From: Planctomycetota bacterium
GTDB taxonomy: Bacteria; Planctomycetota; UBA1135; GCA-002686595
Assembly: GCA_023150475.1 (NCBI GenBank)
Contig: JAKLKU010000003.1
Span: forward strand, 124,001 to 188,000
DNA length: 64,000 nt
Reading direction: 5' to 3'
Positions 36,097 through 45,400 of this stretch are shown in pieces; position 1 is the stretch's first letter, and the number at the start of each line of letters is the position of its first letter. A program made the translations under genes and the position numbers. Under the pieces are notes generated by a model. That model was given only the letters and a program-made list of their open reading frames with translations, had not been told where the DNA came from and did no database searches.

Positions 36097-36557
36097 CGCT
36101 CCCCGGATTCCCCACCATCGAGGCCGCTCAGACGTTCAACTCCGTCGTCGATACGGTTGCTCGACGCTCAGGCAGATCCCGCTACGAAGTCATCACGCTG
36201 CTCAGCTACGCAGTCGAGGCCGCCGTGGACGAAGTGTCACGGGGCAACATCCTTCGTGTTCCGGGCCTCGGCGTCGTCGCCGCCTGGAAGGACGAGCGTC
36301 CGTGCGTCGTCGGCAAGTACGGCCGTCCGGTCATGCGCCCGGTGTTCTCGCCTGCGCGGTCGTTCCGAAGTCAGATGGCGCTCTGCGCCCCGATCAGCGC
36401 GAAGGGTAAGAACGCGATCCAACGCCATCGGCGCAACCACACGTCGCGGACGGCGTCCGGCCTGTGCAGCTCGCGCGTCTCGCAGTCAGCGGACGCGATC
36501 CGGCGCTCCATCCGCAAGCAACTCGGCGGCAGCGATCCGCTGGAGCGCAGCGGATGA
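36093..36557 (+). CDS. divergent HU/IHF-like DNA-binding protein
   Basis: A 154-residue protein starting at an ATG that overlaps the rep stop (ATGA). Residues 8-90 follow the HU plan: VVDTVARRSGRSRYEVITLLSYAVEAAVDEVSRGN (helices), ILRVPGLGVVAAW (HU: VRIPGFGxF) and YGRPVMRPVFSPARSFRSQM (arm and last helix). The C-terminal 55 residues are basic and Ser/Arg rich. Coupling to rep suggests a helper of replication or nucleoprotein assembly at the island. HU similarity is by motif order only, so confidence is moderate. Confidence 0.6.
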   Translation: MTLPGFPTIEAAQTFNSVVDTVARRSGRSRYEVITLLSYAVEAAVDEVSRGNILRVPGLGVVAAWKDERPCVVGKYGRPVMRPVFSPARSFRSQMALCAPISAKGKNAIQRHRRNHTSRTASGLCSSRVSQSADAIRRSIRKQLGGSDPLERSG

Positions 36558-36592
36558 GGTTCCGCTCGGAAGTGGCGCGCTGCGCCACCGTG

Positions 36593-36609
36593 GTAGACAC
36601 CGTGTCTAC
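36593..36609. promoter_or_regulatory. island palindrome, copy 2 (perfect 17-mer)
   Basis: GTAGACAC-C-GTGTCTAC is a perfect inverted repeat with an 8-base arm. It lies in the 62-base gap between the 3' ends of two convergent genes, where no promoter is needed. It could be a terminator stem here, but the same sequence recurs at non-terminator positions. Confidence 0.85.
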
Positions 36610-36619
36610 GAGGGTCCGA

Positions 36620-37195
36620 TCAGCGGCGGAGCGAGGCAGGCTGCGACGTGAAGACACTGCCGAGCTTGTCGAAGAGAGAGAACTTCACCGACACTCGAAA
36701 CTCGCCGACCGCGTCGTCCACGCACTCACCACCCTCGAACTCGTCCACGACGACGTGGATCTCCCCCGCCTTCCGCATCGCAGCGAGGTCCTGAGCATCG
36801 AGGGAGTCCGTTTCCAGAGCTACGACCGCACCCGGATGCACTCGCACCGTGCTGCTCGACGAGTGCCCTGTGGGGATCTGGCGGAACACCGCGATCTCCG
36901 TGCGGCTGTCACCCGACTCCACGAAGACCCGCGCACGGATCTCGACCTTCGCGTAGCGGTCGAGACCCCGATTGGGCTCCACGCCGACCTTGATCGTGAG
37001 CGGGTTGGCCGGGTCGAACTCATCTCGATCGAAGGAGACCGACTCGACAATGCCCCCGAAGTGGGTCAGACCGAGCTTGCGGAGACCGTAGGCGATCGGG
37101 ATGCCCATTACAGCCAGGATCGTGAGGAGCGCGATCGAGCCAGCGATCAGATGCTTGAGCTTGAGCGAGCGAGCGGGCTGAACGGCGTTCGACAT
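36620..37195 (-). CDS. membrane-anchored island protein of unknown function
   Basis: A 191-residue protein with one N-terminal helix (HLIAGSIALLTILAVMGIPIAYGL) and a soluble beta-rich remainder (LTIKVGVEPNRGLDRYAKVEIRARVFVESGDS) resembling an Ig-like or FxLYD-like fold. The open frame extends to 37348, but the ATG at 37195 lies just before the anchor and leaves the operator region free. It is divergent from the XRE regulator, so it may be controlled by it. Confidence 0.65.
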   Translation of the reverse strand: MSNAVQPARSLKLKHLIAGSIALLTILAVMGIPIAYGLRKLGLTHFGGIVESVSFDRDEFDPANPLTIKVGVEPNRGLDRYAKVEIRARVFVESGDSRTEIAVFRQIPTGHSSSSTVRVHPGAVVALETDSLDAQDLAAMRKAGEIHVVVDEFEGGECVDDAVGEFRVSVKFSLFDKLGSVFTSQPASLRR

Positions 37196-37261
37196 GGGCG
37201 AGTTCCTGCCGAGGAAGGGACCTCCGGCATGGAACCTATCGGCGGACGACGCGCAGACCTT

Positions 37262-37293
37262 TACCCCACACTGGGGTACCCCATCTTGGGGGG
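37262..37293. promoter_or_regulatory. tandem operators for the divergent XRE regulator
   Basis: TACCCCA-CAC-TGGGGTA at 37262-37278 is a perfect 7-bp inverted repeat with a 3-base spacer. A second copy, TACCCCA-TCT-TGGGGGG at 37277-37293, shares the TA and matches in five of seven arm bases. Both lie in the divergent gap 37196-37322, 30 bases before the XRE start, which is the usual place for autoregulation. Confidence 0.7.
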
Positions 37294-37322
37294 CAGACTC
37301 CGCCCGGTTTCGAAGCCGGGCG

Positions 37323-37613
37323 ATGGGCTCCAAGCACGCACTCCACACCGACCGCTATGCGGCCTTCCTCGATCGCCTCCGCGCGGCGCGACGCGACCGC
37401 GACATGACGCAAGAGGAGGTCGCCGACGTGCTCGGGAAGCCCCAGACCTACGTCTCGAAGTGCGAGCTGGGCGAGCGTCGCGTGGACTTCGTCGAGCTGG
37501 AGGACTTCGCGGCTGCGTACGGCCTTCCTCTCGACTACTTCGTGACGCGGTCGGCTGGATCTCGACGCTCCAGCTCGACAACCCGCCGAAGCTCGACCCA
37601 GCGGAAGCGTTGA
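37323..37613 (+). CDS. XRE-family helix-turn-helix regulator
   Basis: A 96-residue protein. Residues 10-70 are a single HTH of the Cro/C1 type: YAAFLDRLRAARRDRDMTQEEVADVLGKPQTYVSKCELGERRVDFVELEDFAAAYG, then a Ser/Arg-rich tail. It is likely an autorepressor that also controls the divergent membrane protein. The start at 37323 (MGSKHAL) leaves the tandem operator upstream; an in-frame start at 37194 would place the operators inside the gene and is less likely. Confidence 0.85.
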   Translation: MGSKHALHTDRYAAFLDRLRAARRDRDMTQEEVADVLGKPQTYVSKCELGERRVDFVELEDFAAAYGLPLDYFVTRSAGSRRSSSTTRRSSTQRKR

Positions 37614-37773
37614 ACCAACGCGATCGCGGGCACTACCGCGTCGGTCGAGAATGTCCCGCAGTCTTCGTGTCTAGCACACCTGAGCGCACCCGTGCGGCGC
37701 GGGGAGGTAGGCACTCCTATGGGTGTGTTGCAGGCGTGGCGCGAGCAGTCGCCGCAACTCGCCGCGCGCCCGA

Positions 37774-38613
37774 TCAGTGATCGAAGTCGATCCACTGGGA
37801 GACCGGGCTCCCAGCGCGCCGCCAGCCGTCCTGCCAGGACTCCCACAGGACCTCGTAGCGCCGTGAGTTCATCTTGCCGCGCATCACGATTCTCGGCTGT
37901 CCTCCGACGAGTCCGACGCGGTAGAGCGCGAGACCATCCTTGAGGTTCCCAGCGACCGTGTGAACGAACGCGACCTCTTGGAAGCTGGCCTCGAAGGTCC
38001 CGTCGCTCTTCTCTCGTGCGAGCTGAACGGTGAACGGGAACGGCTCTGTTGCTGCTCCAGCGACGGGCCGAGTCTCACCGACTCGCAGGATGGCACGTTC
38101 CACGCGGTCGGCCTGCTCGTCGGCCGACGACGAAGTCACGGGCTGGGTCTCCGAGACTGAGGTGGCTACTTCGGGCTTCGGTGCTCGCGCAGCTCCGCCT
38201 GTGGCTCTCTGCCGTGCAATCCCGGCGACGAGGCTCTTGTCGGTCTGCACCTGCGCGACCCTGACCCGCTCGACGGACGAGGTGATCGTGTTGGCGTTGT
38301 GCGCGTCGAACCGCCACGTCTGCCCGGCGGCAAGGTGCGTGGTCGTCGCCATTGCATCGCCGATCTTCGCGCCCGAAGGATCGAGCAGTTCCAGGGTGAC
38401 GATGCAGTACGAAAGCGCTTCGCCGGACGTGTTGGTTGCCGTGCCACTGAACCCGCTCAACCCTCCGCGTCCGTAGTGCGAGAGCACGCACGTCACCTCG
38501 ACGCGGACATCGTTGATTACCACCGGCGACGGAAGATCGAGCTTCGGCGCAACCGAAGTGCATGAGCTGACGAGGGCGACGAGGAGCAGAGGAAGAGCGT
38601 GGCAGGGGATCAT
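37774..38613 (-). CDS. lipoprotein with FxLYD-like domain
   Basis: A 279-residue protein with a lipoprotein signal (LLLVALVSSCTS, acylated Cys18). Residues 35-110 resemble an FxLYD domain (GFSGTATNTSGEALSYCIVTLELLDPSGAKIGDA...LAAGQTWRFDA), a small Ig-like extracellular fold. A Ser/Glu/Pro-rich linker and a beta-rich C-terminal part follow. It is transcribed leftward; an island palindrome lies about 110 bases upstream of its start. The role is unknown. Confidence 0.7.
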   Translation of the reverse strand: MIPCHALPLLLVALVSSCTSVAPKLDLPSPVVINDVRVEVTCVLSHYGRGGLSGFSGTATNTSGEALSYCIVTLELLDPSGAKIGDAMATTTHLAAGQTWRFDAHNANTITSSVERVRVAQVQTDKSLVAGIARQRATGGAARAPKPEVATSVSETQPVTSSSADEQADRVERAILRVGETRPVAGAATEPFPFTVQLAREKSDGTFEASFQEVAFVHTVAGNLKDGLALYRVGLVGGQPRIVMRGKMNSRRYEVLWESWQDGWRRAGSPVSQWIDFDH

Positions 38614-38724
38614 CGTTTCGCCATCGACTCCCTCGAAGCCGGGCTTGAGAGGTTGCTTCCGACGAGCGCCGGGTGCCCTCGGTTCACGGGTGACTCCTGC
38701 CGGGGCGGGGGCTCCCTGGGCGCA

Positions 38725-38741
38725 GTAGACACGGTGTCTAG
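38725..38741. promoter_or_regulatory. island palindrome, copy 3
   Basis: TAGACAC-G-GTGTCTA, perfect, with GT before and G after (GTAGACAC...GTGTCTAG). It lies in the 392-base gap between the leftward lipoprotein gene and the rightward czc cluster. A second identical core follows 192 bases later. Confidence 0.85.
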
Positions 38742-38916
38742 CAGGAAGCCGCCATGACCTCGGGACGAATGGCAGGCAATCCTTGTGCTGGCTCGCCGCG
38801 TGACGCTCGACGATCGCTGGCCGTTCACCCCGACGGGCCTCGCACTCGCCGTCGCGGATCCGGACCTCGTTCCTGGGGCTCGCGCCAACCTTAGCCCTCC
38901 CGGCACGTAGCTCGCG

Positions 38917-38931
38917 TAGACACGGTGTCTA
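38917..38931. promoter_or_regulatory. island palindrome, copy 4
   Basis: TAGACAC-G-GTGTCTA, perfect core. It lies 76 bases upstream of the GTG of the first czc-cluster gene, a normal promoter/operator position. The rest of the 38614-39006 gap shows no other recognisable element or gene. Confidence 0.85.
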
Positions 38932-39006
38932 GCCCTGCCCCTCCGGTCTGCCTGCGGCTCAAGTGCTTGCCCCCGGTGTGCCGAAGTCCGTACGATCCCC
39001 TACGTC

Positions 39007-39447
39007 GTGACGTTCTCCCTGCCCCACCGCCTCACCGCTTGGCTCTGCCTCGCGCTCGTGCTCCTGACCGGGTTGACCCCAGCTCAGGGGTTCGTCGTTT
39101 GCATCGAGGACGACGGGTGCGTGAGCATCGAGGTCAAGGCGGCGGATGCGAACTGCGGTGGCTGCGAAGGGCACGAGGAGGGCGACTCCCCGGTTCAAAC
39201 CGCAGCTACGTCGAGCGAGGAGGCACCCTGCCCCTGCATCGACCTGCCGGTGCCGGGATCACCCGAGCAGGAACTTGCGCAGTCGCGCTCCGTCGAGATC
39301 CACGTCGGCCCTTGGATCGCCCCGGCACCTGAGATTCGAGTTCAGCACGCGACGCCGACGGTCACCGCTGGGCGCGGGCCGCCTCCGTGCATCCCACGAG
39401 TCGCCGACTCCTGGGCGCACATCCGCACCGTTGTTCTCCTCGTCTAG
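39007..39447 (+). CDS. secreted Cys-rich protein at the head of the czc cluster
   Basis: A 146-residue protein with signal peptide TAWLCLALVLLTGLTPAQG. The mature part has Cys residues in VVCIEDDGCVSIE, NCGGCEGHEEGD and CPCIDLP, with His and acidic residues, so metal binding is plausible. It starts with GTG at 39007. Small Cys-rich exported proteins before CzcCBA genes occur in planctomycetes, and it probably acts as a periplasmic metal binder. It ends 47 bases before czcC. Confidence 0.6.
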   Translation: MTFSLPHRLTAWLCLALVLLTGLTPAQGFVVCIEDDGCVSIEVKAADANCGGCEGHEEGDSPVQTAATSSEEAPCPCIDLPVPGSPEQELAQSRSVEIHVGPWIAPAPEIRVQHATPTVTAGRGPPPCIPRVADSWAHIRTVVLLV

Positions 39448-39494
39448 AGGCGCGCACTCTTCCTGGCTGAGCGTGGGATTCCCACGCGAAGCGG

Positions 39495-41036
39495 ATGGTG
39501 TTGCGCCTCGGCACGTCTGCCGAGGCCCTTGTCAGGCCCCGAGCGACGTGGAGAGCTTCCTTGCAACTTCGTTTCCCTGTTTGCGTTCCGACTCGAACTC
39601 TTGACCCGCGCCCGCAGCGATCCTCTGCGGCGATAGCGACCTCAGCCATCGTCGCTTCGTTCGCGCTGGGAGCGTGTCAGGCACCGCCGCGCAGCGAGGT
39701 CGCGCCCGAGACCGCGATCGAACAAGCCGCGCAGCTACCGGCTCCGCTGGAGTTCCGAGTGGTCGGCCCCGAGGGCGGTCCGCTCGACGAGCCCGATGCC
39801 GCCGACGGCGCGCTCTCGATTCGCGAGGCCGTTCGACGCGCGGTCACCTCAGATCCTGGCCTCCAGGCCGCGCTCGCCCGCGTGCGCGTCGCGCTGGCGC
39901 AAGCGGATCAAGCACGGCTGCTCCCCAACCCTGTGCTGAGCGTCGTCTTTCGAGCCGGTGAGGGCAGCCCACAGTTCGAGGCGTCGTTCGTGCAGGAGTT
40001 CGTCCAGGCGCTCCAGCGCCCGACCCGCGCGAGCGCCGCTGACAACCGGCTCCGAGCCGTGGCGGCCGACGCGGTCGTCGCCGCACTGGACGTAATCAGC
40101 GAAGTCCAAGAGCGCTACGTGGATGCGCAGACATCCGCCGCGCTGCTACCGCTGCTCGAAGAGCGACTCGGGCTCGTGGAGCGCCTCGTCACCACGTCGC
40201 AGGCCCGGCTCGACGCAGGTGAGGGAACGCGCAGCGATCTCGTCACCCTGCAAGCGCAGCGCGTGGAGCTCCAAGTGTCCATCGACCGCGCGCGACTGGA
40301 CGAGCGGACGAGCCGACTCCGGCTCGCGCGTTTGATCGGGGAACCATCGGCCGCCGCGACATGGACGCTCGACCCGTGGACTGCGCCGGAGCTGCGCCGA
40401 CGATCCGAGCGCGACTGGACCGACGCGGCGCTGATCGCGCGTCCCGAGATCCAGGCACTCGCTTGGAGACTCAAGGCTCTCGGCGACGAAGCCGCACTTG
40501 TTCGCCTCCTACCGTGGGAGGGTGCGAGCGCCGGGCTCGAAGCGCAGAGCGGAGGCGGCTGGCAAGTCGGGCCGTCGATCTCAGCGCCGCTGCCCATCTT
40601 TGACTCCGGCGAAGCGCGACGAGCGGTCAACACTGCCGAGCAGCTCGAAGCCCGGCATGAGCTGACGCTCGCAAAGCGACGGGTGGTCGAGGACGTTCGT
40701 GTTGCCTACCAAGGCTTCGCGGCGAGCACCGCGAACCTCGCAAGAATCGAGCGCGAGCTGATCCCGCTGCAACGTCAACGGCGACAACTCGCCGAGGACG
40801 CTTACCGCGCCGGTCAGACGGATGTGACGCCGCTCTTCCTCGCCGAGCAGGACATGCGCGTCGCGCAGACCCAAGCGATCGAAGTCGAGGCGCAAGCCGC
40901 ACGTGCGCTCGTCCGCTTGCAGCGTGCGGTGGGCGGCCCTGGCGTCGCCGAGCAACTCGCCGACGCGGGATCGCCACCCGCTCCTTCGATGCAGCTCGCT
41001 GCCGATCGCGTCGTCCCTCTACCGAACAAGCCGTGA
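39495..41036 (+). CDS. czcC: CzcC-like outer-membrane efflux lipoprotein (TolC family)
   Basis: A 513-residue protein. The lipobox FALGAC (Cys60) follows a hydrophobic stretch starting only near residue 43, so the real start may be inside (TTG at 39561). The OEP domain shows repeated helical hairpins: LSIREAVRRAVTSDPGLQAALARVRVALAQADQARLLPNPVL and GQTDVTPLFLAEQDMRVAQTQAIEVEAQAARALVRLQRAVGG. It forms the outer-membrane channel of a CzcCBA tripartite pump. Its stop overlaps the GTG of czcB. Confidence 0.88.
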   Translation: MVLRLGTSAEALVRPRATWRASLQLRFPVCVPTRTLDPRPQRSSAAIATSAIVASFALGACQAPPRSEVAPETAIEQAAQLPAPLEFRVVGPEGGPLDEPDAADGALSIREAVRRAVTSDPGLQAALARVRVALAQADQARLLPNPVLSVVFRAGEGSPQFEASFVQEFVQALQRPTRASAADNRLRAVAADAVVAALDVISEVQERYVDAQTSAALLPLLEERLGLVERLVTTSQARLDAGEGTRSDLVTLQAQRVELQVSIDRARLDERTSRLRLARLIGEPSAAATWTLDPWTAPELRRRSERDWTDAALIARPEIQALAWRLKALGDEAALVRLLPWEGASAGLEAQSGGGWQVGPSISAPLPIFDSGEARRAVNTAEQLEARHELTLAKRRVVEDVRVAYQGFAASTANLARIERELIPLQRQRRQLAEDAYRAGQTDVTPLFLAEQDMRVAQTQAIEVEAQAARALVRLQRAVGGPGVAEQLADAGSPPAPSMQLAADRVVPLPNKP

Positions 41037-42418
41037 TCCGATTCGCCATGAAGAACAACACCCACGACTACACGACGACGGGTTGCCTCTCAGCCCACCG
41101 CGTGACGCATCGCGCACGCCTCGCCGCGTCAGCGTTGCTCGTCTCACTCGCACTGCTCACTTCCTGCGATGGACAGGGCAAAGACTCGCACAGTGCCGTG
41201 CCGCGCGTGGACGCGGCTGAGCAGGACGATCACACGCAGGAGGATGGTCACGCGCACGCTGCCGAAGGCAAAGCCGAGCACACCGACGAAGTGATGCTCA
41301 CGAGCGACGCGGTCGCCCGCTACGGAATCAAGACGCAGGCTGCCCAGCTTTGGGTGCTGCGGCCGACGATCACGGCTCCCGCGCGAGTCGGCTTCAACAC
41401 CGAGGCGATGGCGCACGTCGGATCGCCGCTTCGCGGTCGGATCGCCGAGGTCAACGTGCGAGTCGGCGATCCCGTGAAGGCTGGACAGGAGCTGGCCGTG
41501 ATCGAGAGCCCAGAACTCGGCGAAGCTCAGGCCGATTACTTGCAGCGCCGCGTCGCCGTTGAGACCGCCGGTCCGGCCGTGGACCTCTCCAAGGTCGCGT
41601 GGGAGCGTGCGCAGGGTCTCTACGACAAGTCGCAGGGCATCTCGCTCACCGAGGTCCAGCGTCGAGAGGCCGAACACAAGGTCTCGATCGCGGCGCTCAA
41701 GGCCGCCGAGTCTTCGCGAACGGCCGCCGCCAACCGCCTACACCTGCTCGGGATGAACCACGACGCGATCGAGGCGCTTGCGACGACGGGGGAGGTCGTT
41801 CCGCGCTACGCGATCCGCGCCGCCATCGACGGCGTCGTCGTGCAGCGCGAGGTGACCCTTGGCGAGTTGGTCGGCCCCGATCGCGAGTACCTCATGGTGC
41901 TCGCAGACGCCACGAAGTTGTGGGTGCTCGCGGATGTTCCCGAGGCGAAGCTCCTCCGAATCCACGCGGGAGCCAAGGCGTGGATCAGCGTCGGCTCCCT
42001 CAGCGAGGCCGGTAGCAAGCGCTTCGAGGGCTCGGTTGCGTTCATCTCGCCGTTCGTCGATCCCACTACACGCACGGCGCAAGTTCGCATCGAAGTCCCG
42101 ATCGCCGAGCTTGGGTTGCGACCGGGGATGTTCGCGCAGGCAGAACTCGTCGAGATGGAACCCGGCGAGCCGTCCCCCGCTCCAGTGGTCGCCGTGCCGG
42201 AGGACGCGATCCAGACCGTCGAGGGTGGACCGGCACTGTTCGTTCCGGTCGAAGGCGAACCCAACACCTACGCGAAGCGCGCCGTCACGATCGGTCGTGC
42301 AGTTGGTGGGCTCGTCCCTGTGTTCTCCGGCCTCGTCGAGGGCGAACTCTTCGTCAGCGAGGGCACGTTCATCCTCAAGGCTGATCTGGGCAAGGGCGCT
42401 GCGGCGCACGAGCACTGA
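41033..42418 (+). CDS. czcB: CzcB-like periplasmic adaptor of a metal RND pump
   Basis: A 461-residue lipoprotein (lipobox LALLTSC, Cys near residue 42). A His/Asp/Glu-rich stretch follows (DDHTQEDGHAHAAEGKAEHTDE), typical of Czc-type adaptors. Then come the hybrid and lipoyl parts (GRIAEVNVRVGDPVKAGQELAVIESPEL), a helical hairpin with QRREAEHKVSIAALKA, and barrel-sandwich parts (IDGVVVQREVTLGELVG and LWVLADVPEAKL). It links CzcA to CzcC and may pass metal to CzcA. The start is a GTG overlapping the czcC stop, or ATG at 41048. Confidence 0.9.
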   Translation: MIRFAMKNNTHDYTTTGCLSAHRVTHRARLAASALLVSLALLTSCDGQGKDSHSAVPRVDAAEQDDHTQEDGHAHAAEGKAEHTDEVMLTSDAVARYGIKTQAAQLWVLRPTITAPARVGFNTEAMAHVGSPLRGRIAEVNVRVGDPVKAGQELAVIESPELGEAQADYLQRRVAVETAGPAVDLSKVAWERAQGLYDKSQGISLTEVQRREAEHKVSIAALKAAESSRTAAANRLHLLGMNHDAIEALATTGEVVPRYAIRAAIDGVVVQREVTLGELVGPDREYLMVLADATKLWVLADVPEAKLLRIHAGAKAWISVGSLSEAGSKRFEGSVAFISPFVDPTTRTAQVRIEVPIAELGLRPGMFAQAELVEMEPGEPSPAPVVAVPEDAIQTVEGGPALFVPVEGEPNTYAKRAVTIGRAVGGLVPVFSGLVEGELFVSEGTFILKADLGKGAAAHEH

Positions 42419-42438
42419 GACTCACAGGAGACCATCCC

Positions 42439-45400
42439 ATGCTCGAATCCCTGCTCCACTTCTCGATCAAGAACCGCTGGCTGATCGTCGTACTGACGGC
42501 GGTCGTTGCGGCTGTCGGCTTGTTCCAGCTCCAGCGCCTGCCGATCGACGCCGTACCTGACATCACGAACAACCAAGTCCAGGTCAACGCGGTCGCGCCC
42601 TCGCTCTCGCCCTTCGAGGTCGAGAAGCAGGTCACGTTCCCGATGGAGAACGCGCTCGCTGGAATCCCTGGGCTCGAATACACGAGATCGCTCTCGCGCA
42701 ACGGCTTTGCACAGGTCACCGCCGTCTTCGAGGATGGCGTGGACATCTACTTCGCGCGTCAGCAAGTTGGCGAGCGACTGCGCGAGGCGAGCGGGAGCCT
42801 GCCTCCCGGCGTCGAGACGATCATGGGGCCGATCGCGACGGGGCTCGGCGAGGTGTACATGTACACAGTCGAGTACGAGCACCCGCGCGGCAAGGGTGCC
42901 GTGGTTCGCGACGGCGAATCGGGATGGCAGACCGATGGTGCCTATCTGACGCCTGAGGGCACGCGCCTCACGACGGACGTGGAGCTGGCCGCCTACCTGC
43001 GCGAGGTGCAGGACTGGATCATCCGGCCGCAGCTCAAGAGCGTGAAGGATGTCGCGGGGGTGGACGCGATCGGCGGTTACGTGAAGCAGTACCACGTGCA
43101 GCCCGACCCGATGAAGCTCGTCTCGTACGGCCTGACCTTCGCGGACGTGGTCGAGGCGCTGGAGAAGAACAACGTCTCCACCGGCGCGGGGTACGTGGAG
43201 CACAAGGGCGAGTCGTACCTCGTCCGCGCCACGGGCCGCATCCAGTCGATCCACGAGATCGAAACCATCGTAATCGGCACTCGTAACGGCGTTCCGATCT
43301 ATATCCGTGATGTGGTCGGCCTAGACGGCGTCGGTGTCGGCCGCGAGTTGCGCACGGGTTCGGCGAGCGAGAACGGCGAGGACGTAGTCGTCGGCACGGC
43401 GGTGATGCTGATCGGCGCGAACAGCCGGACTGTCGCGGCTGCCGTGGACGCGAAGATGGGCGAGATCCAGCGCTCGCTGCCCGACGGAATCCGTGCGAAG
43501 ACGGTGCTCAACCGAACCAAGCTCGTCGATGCCACGATCGCGACGGTTCAGAAGAACCTCATCGAAGGCGCGATTCTCGTCATCGTCGTGCTCCTCATCA
43601 TGCTTGGCAACTGGCGCGCGGCACTGATCTGCGCGCTCGCCATCCCGCTCTCGATGCTCATGACTGCTACGGGCATGGTGCAGGGCCGAGTGAGCGGGAA
43701 CCTAATGTCGCTCGGTGCGATCGACTTCGGCCTGATCGTCGATGGCGCAGTGATCATCGTGGAGAACTGTCTCCGCAGGCTCGCAGAGGAGCAGCACCAC
43801 AAGGGACGCTTGCTGACGCTCCAGGAGCGACTGCACGTCGTCTTCGATGCCTCGAAGGAAGTCCGCAAAGCGACCGCGTTCGGCGAGGCGATCATCATCA
43901 CGGTCTACTTCCCGATCCTCGCCCTCTCGGGCGTCGAGGGGAAGATGTTTCATCCGATGGCCCTGACGGTCATCTTCGCGCTGATCGCGGCTTTCATCCT
44001 CTCGCTCACGTTCGTGCCCGCGATGGTCGCGCTCTGCATTCGCGGACGTGTCACCGAGAAGGACATGTTCCTCGTCCGCTGGGCGAAGGCTTTGTACGCG
44101 CCCGTGGTCCGCGTGGCGGTGAAGTTGCGCTACGCCGTCGTCGGAGCCGCTATCGCCGCTTTCGCGGGTGCGGTCGTGCTGTTCGGCACCCTCGGCCAGG
44201 AGTTCGTGCCGACGCTCGACGAGAAGGACATCGCGATGCACGCGATGCGCATCCCATCGACGGGTATCACTCAATCGCAGTTGATGCAGTACGACGTGGA
44301 GCGCACCGTCGCCAAGTTCCCCGAGGTTGCGTTCACCTACTCGAAGACCGGCACGGCGGAGCTGGCATCCGACCCGATGCCGCCCAACGTCTCCGACACC
44401 TTCATCATCCTCAAGCCGCGCGAGGAATGGCGCAGCGAAGTGGAACTCGACCGCCGCATCGCCGAGTTGGAGGCCGCGCGGCCCAACGAGGCAGCACACG
44501 AGGAGGATGAGCACGGGGAGGACGCGGATGGTGCCGCCGCAGCGCAAGGGCACAAGGCCAAGCTGATCAAGTTGATCGAGCTGACGGTCCAGTCGGTGCC
44601 GGGCAACAACTACGAGTTCACGCAGCCGATCCAGATGCGGTTCAACGAACTCATCTCCGGTGTGCGTGGCGACGTGGCCGTGAAGGTGTACGGCGACGAC
44701 TTCGTGTCGATGCAGGAGACAGCGGACAAGGTGCTCGCGACGCTGCGAGGCATCGCTGGCGTCGCCGATGCCAAGGTCGAGCAGACCGAGGGCTTGCCCG
44801 TGATGACGGTCGATCCCGATCGAGCGGTCCTCGCTCGCTATGGCCTGAATCTGTCCGACGTGCAGGACGTGGTCGCCGTCGCGATGGGCGGTCGCGAGGC
44901 CGGGCTCGTGTTCGAGGGCGACCGTCGCTTCGATCTCGTGGTGCGCCTTCCCGATGCCCTGCGGGGCAAGGTGGACATCCTCGACCGTCTCCCCATTCCG
45001 CTGCCGCGTGGCGAGCAAGAAGCCCAAGAGCCGGGCCTACCGGCACTCGCGGATGATGGCGGAGCGGCGCTGTCCCGCGCACCGATCGAGCGAGGATTCG
45101 TTCCGCTGGGAACGGTCGCTCGAATCGAGGTGGCCGAAGGGATCAACCAGATCAGCCGCGAGAACGGCAAGCGGCGCATCGTCGTGCAGTGCAACGTTCG
45201 CGGGCGCGACCTGGGCTCGTTCGTGACCGAGGCTCAGGAGAAGATCGGGGCGCTCGCGCTACCGGCTGGACAGTGGCTCGTGTGGGGCGGTCAGTTCGAG
45301 AACTTGGTCGCGGCGAAGCAGCGACTCTCGATCGTCGTGCCGGTGTGCTTCGCGATGATCCTCTTGCTGCTCTTCGCGACCTTCAAGAGCTTCAAGTATT

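Noticed and set aside
36593..36609. Palindrome as an ordinary bidirectional terminator
   Set aside because: The same sequence lies upstream of starts at other places, so a terminator role does not explain it; no T-run.
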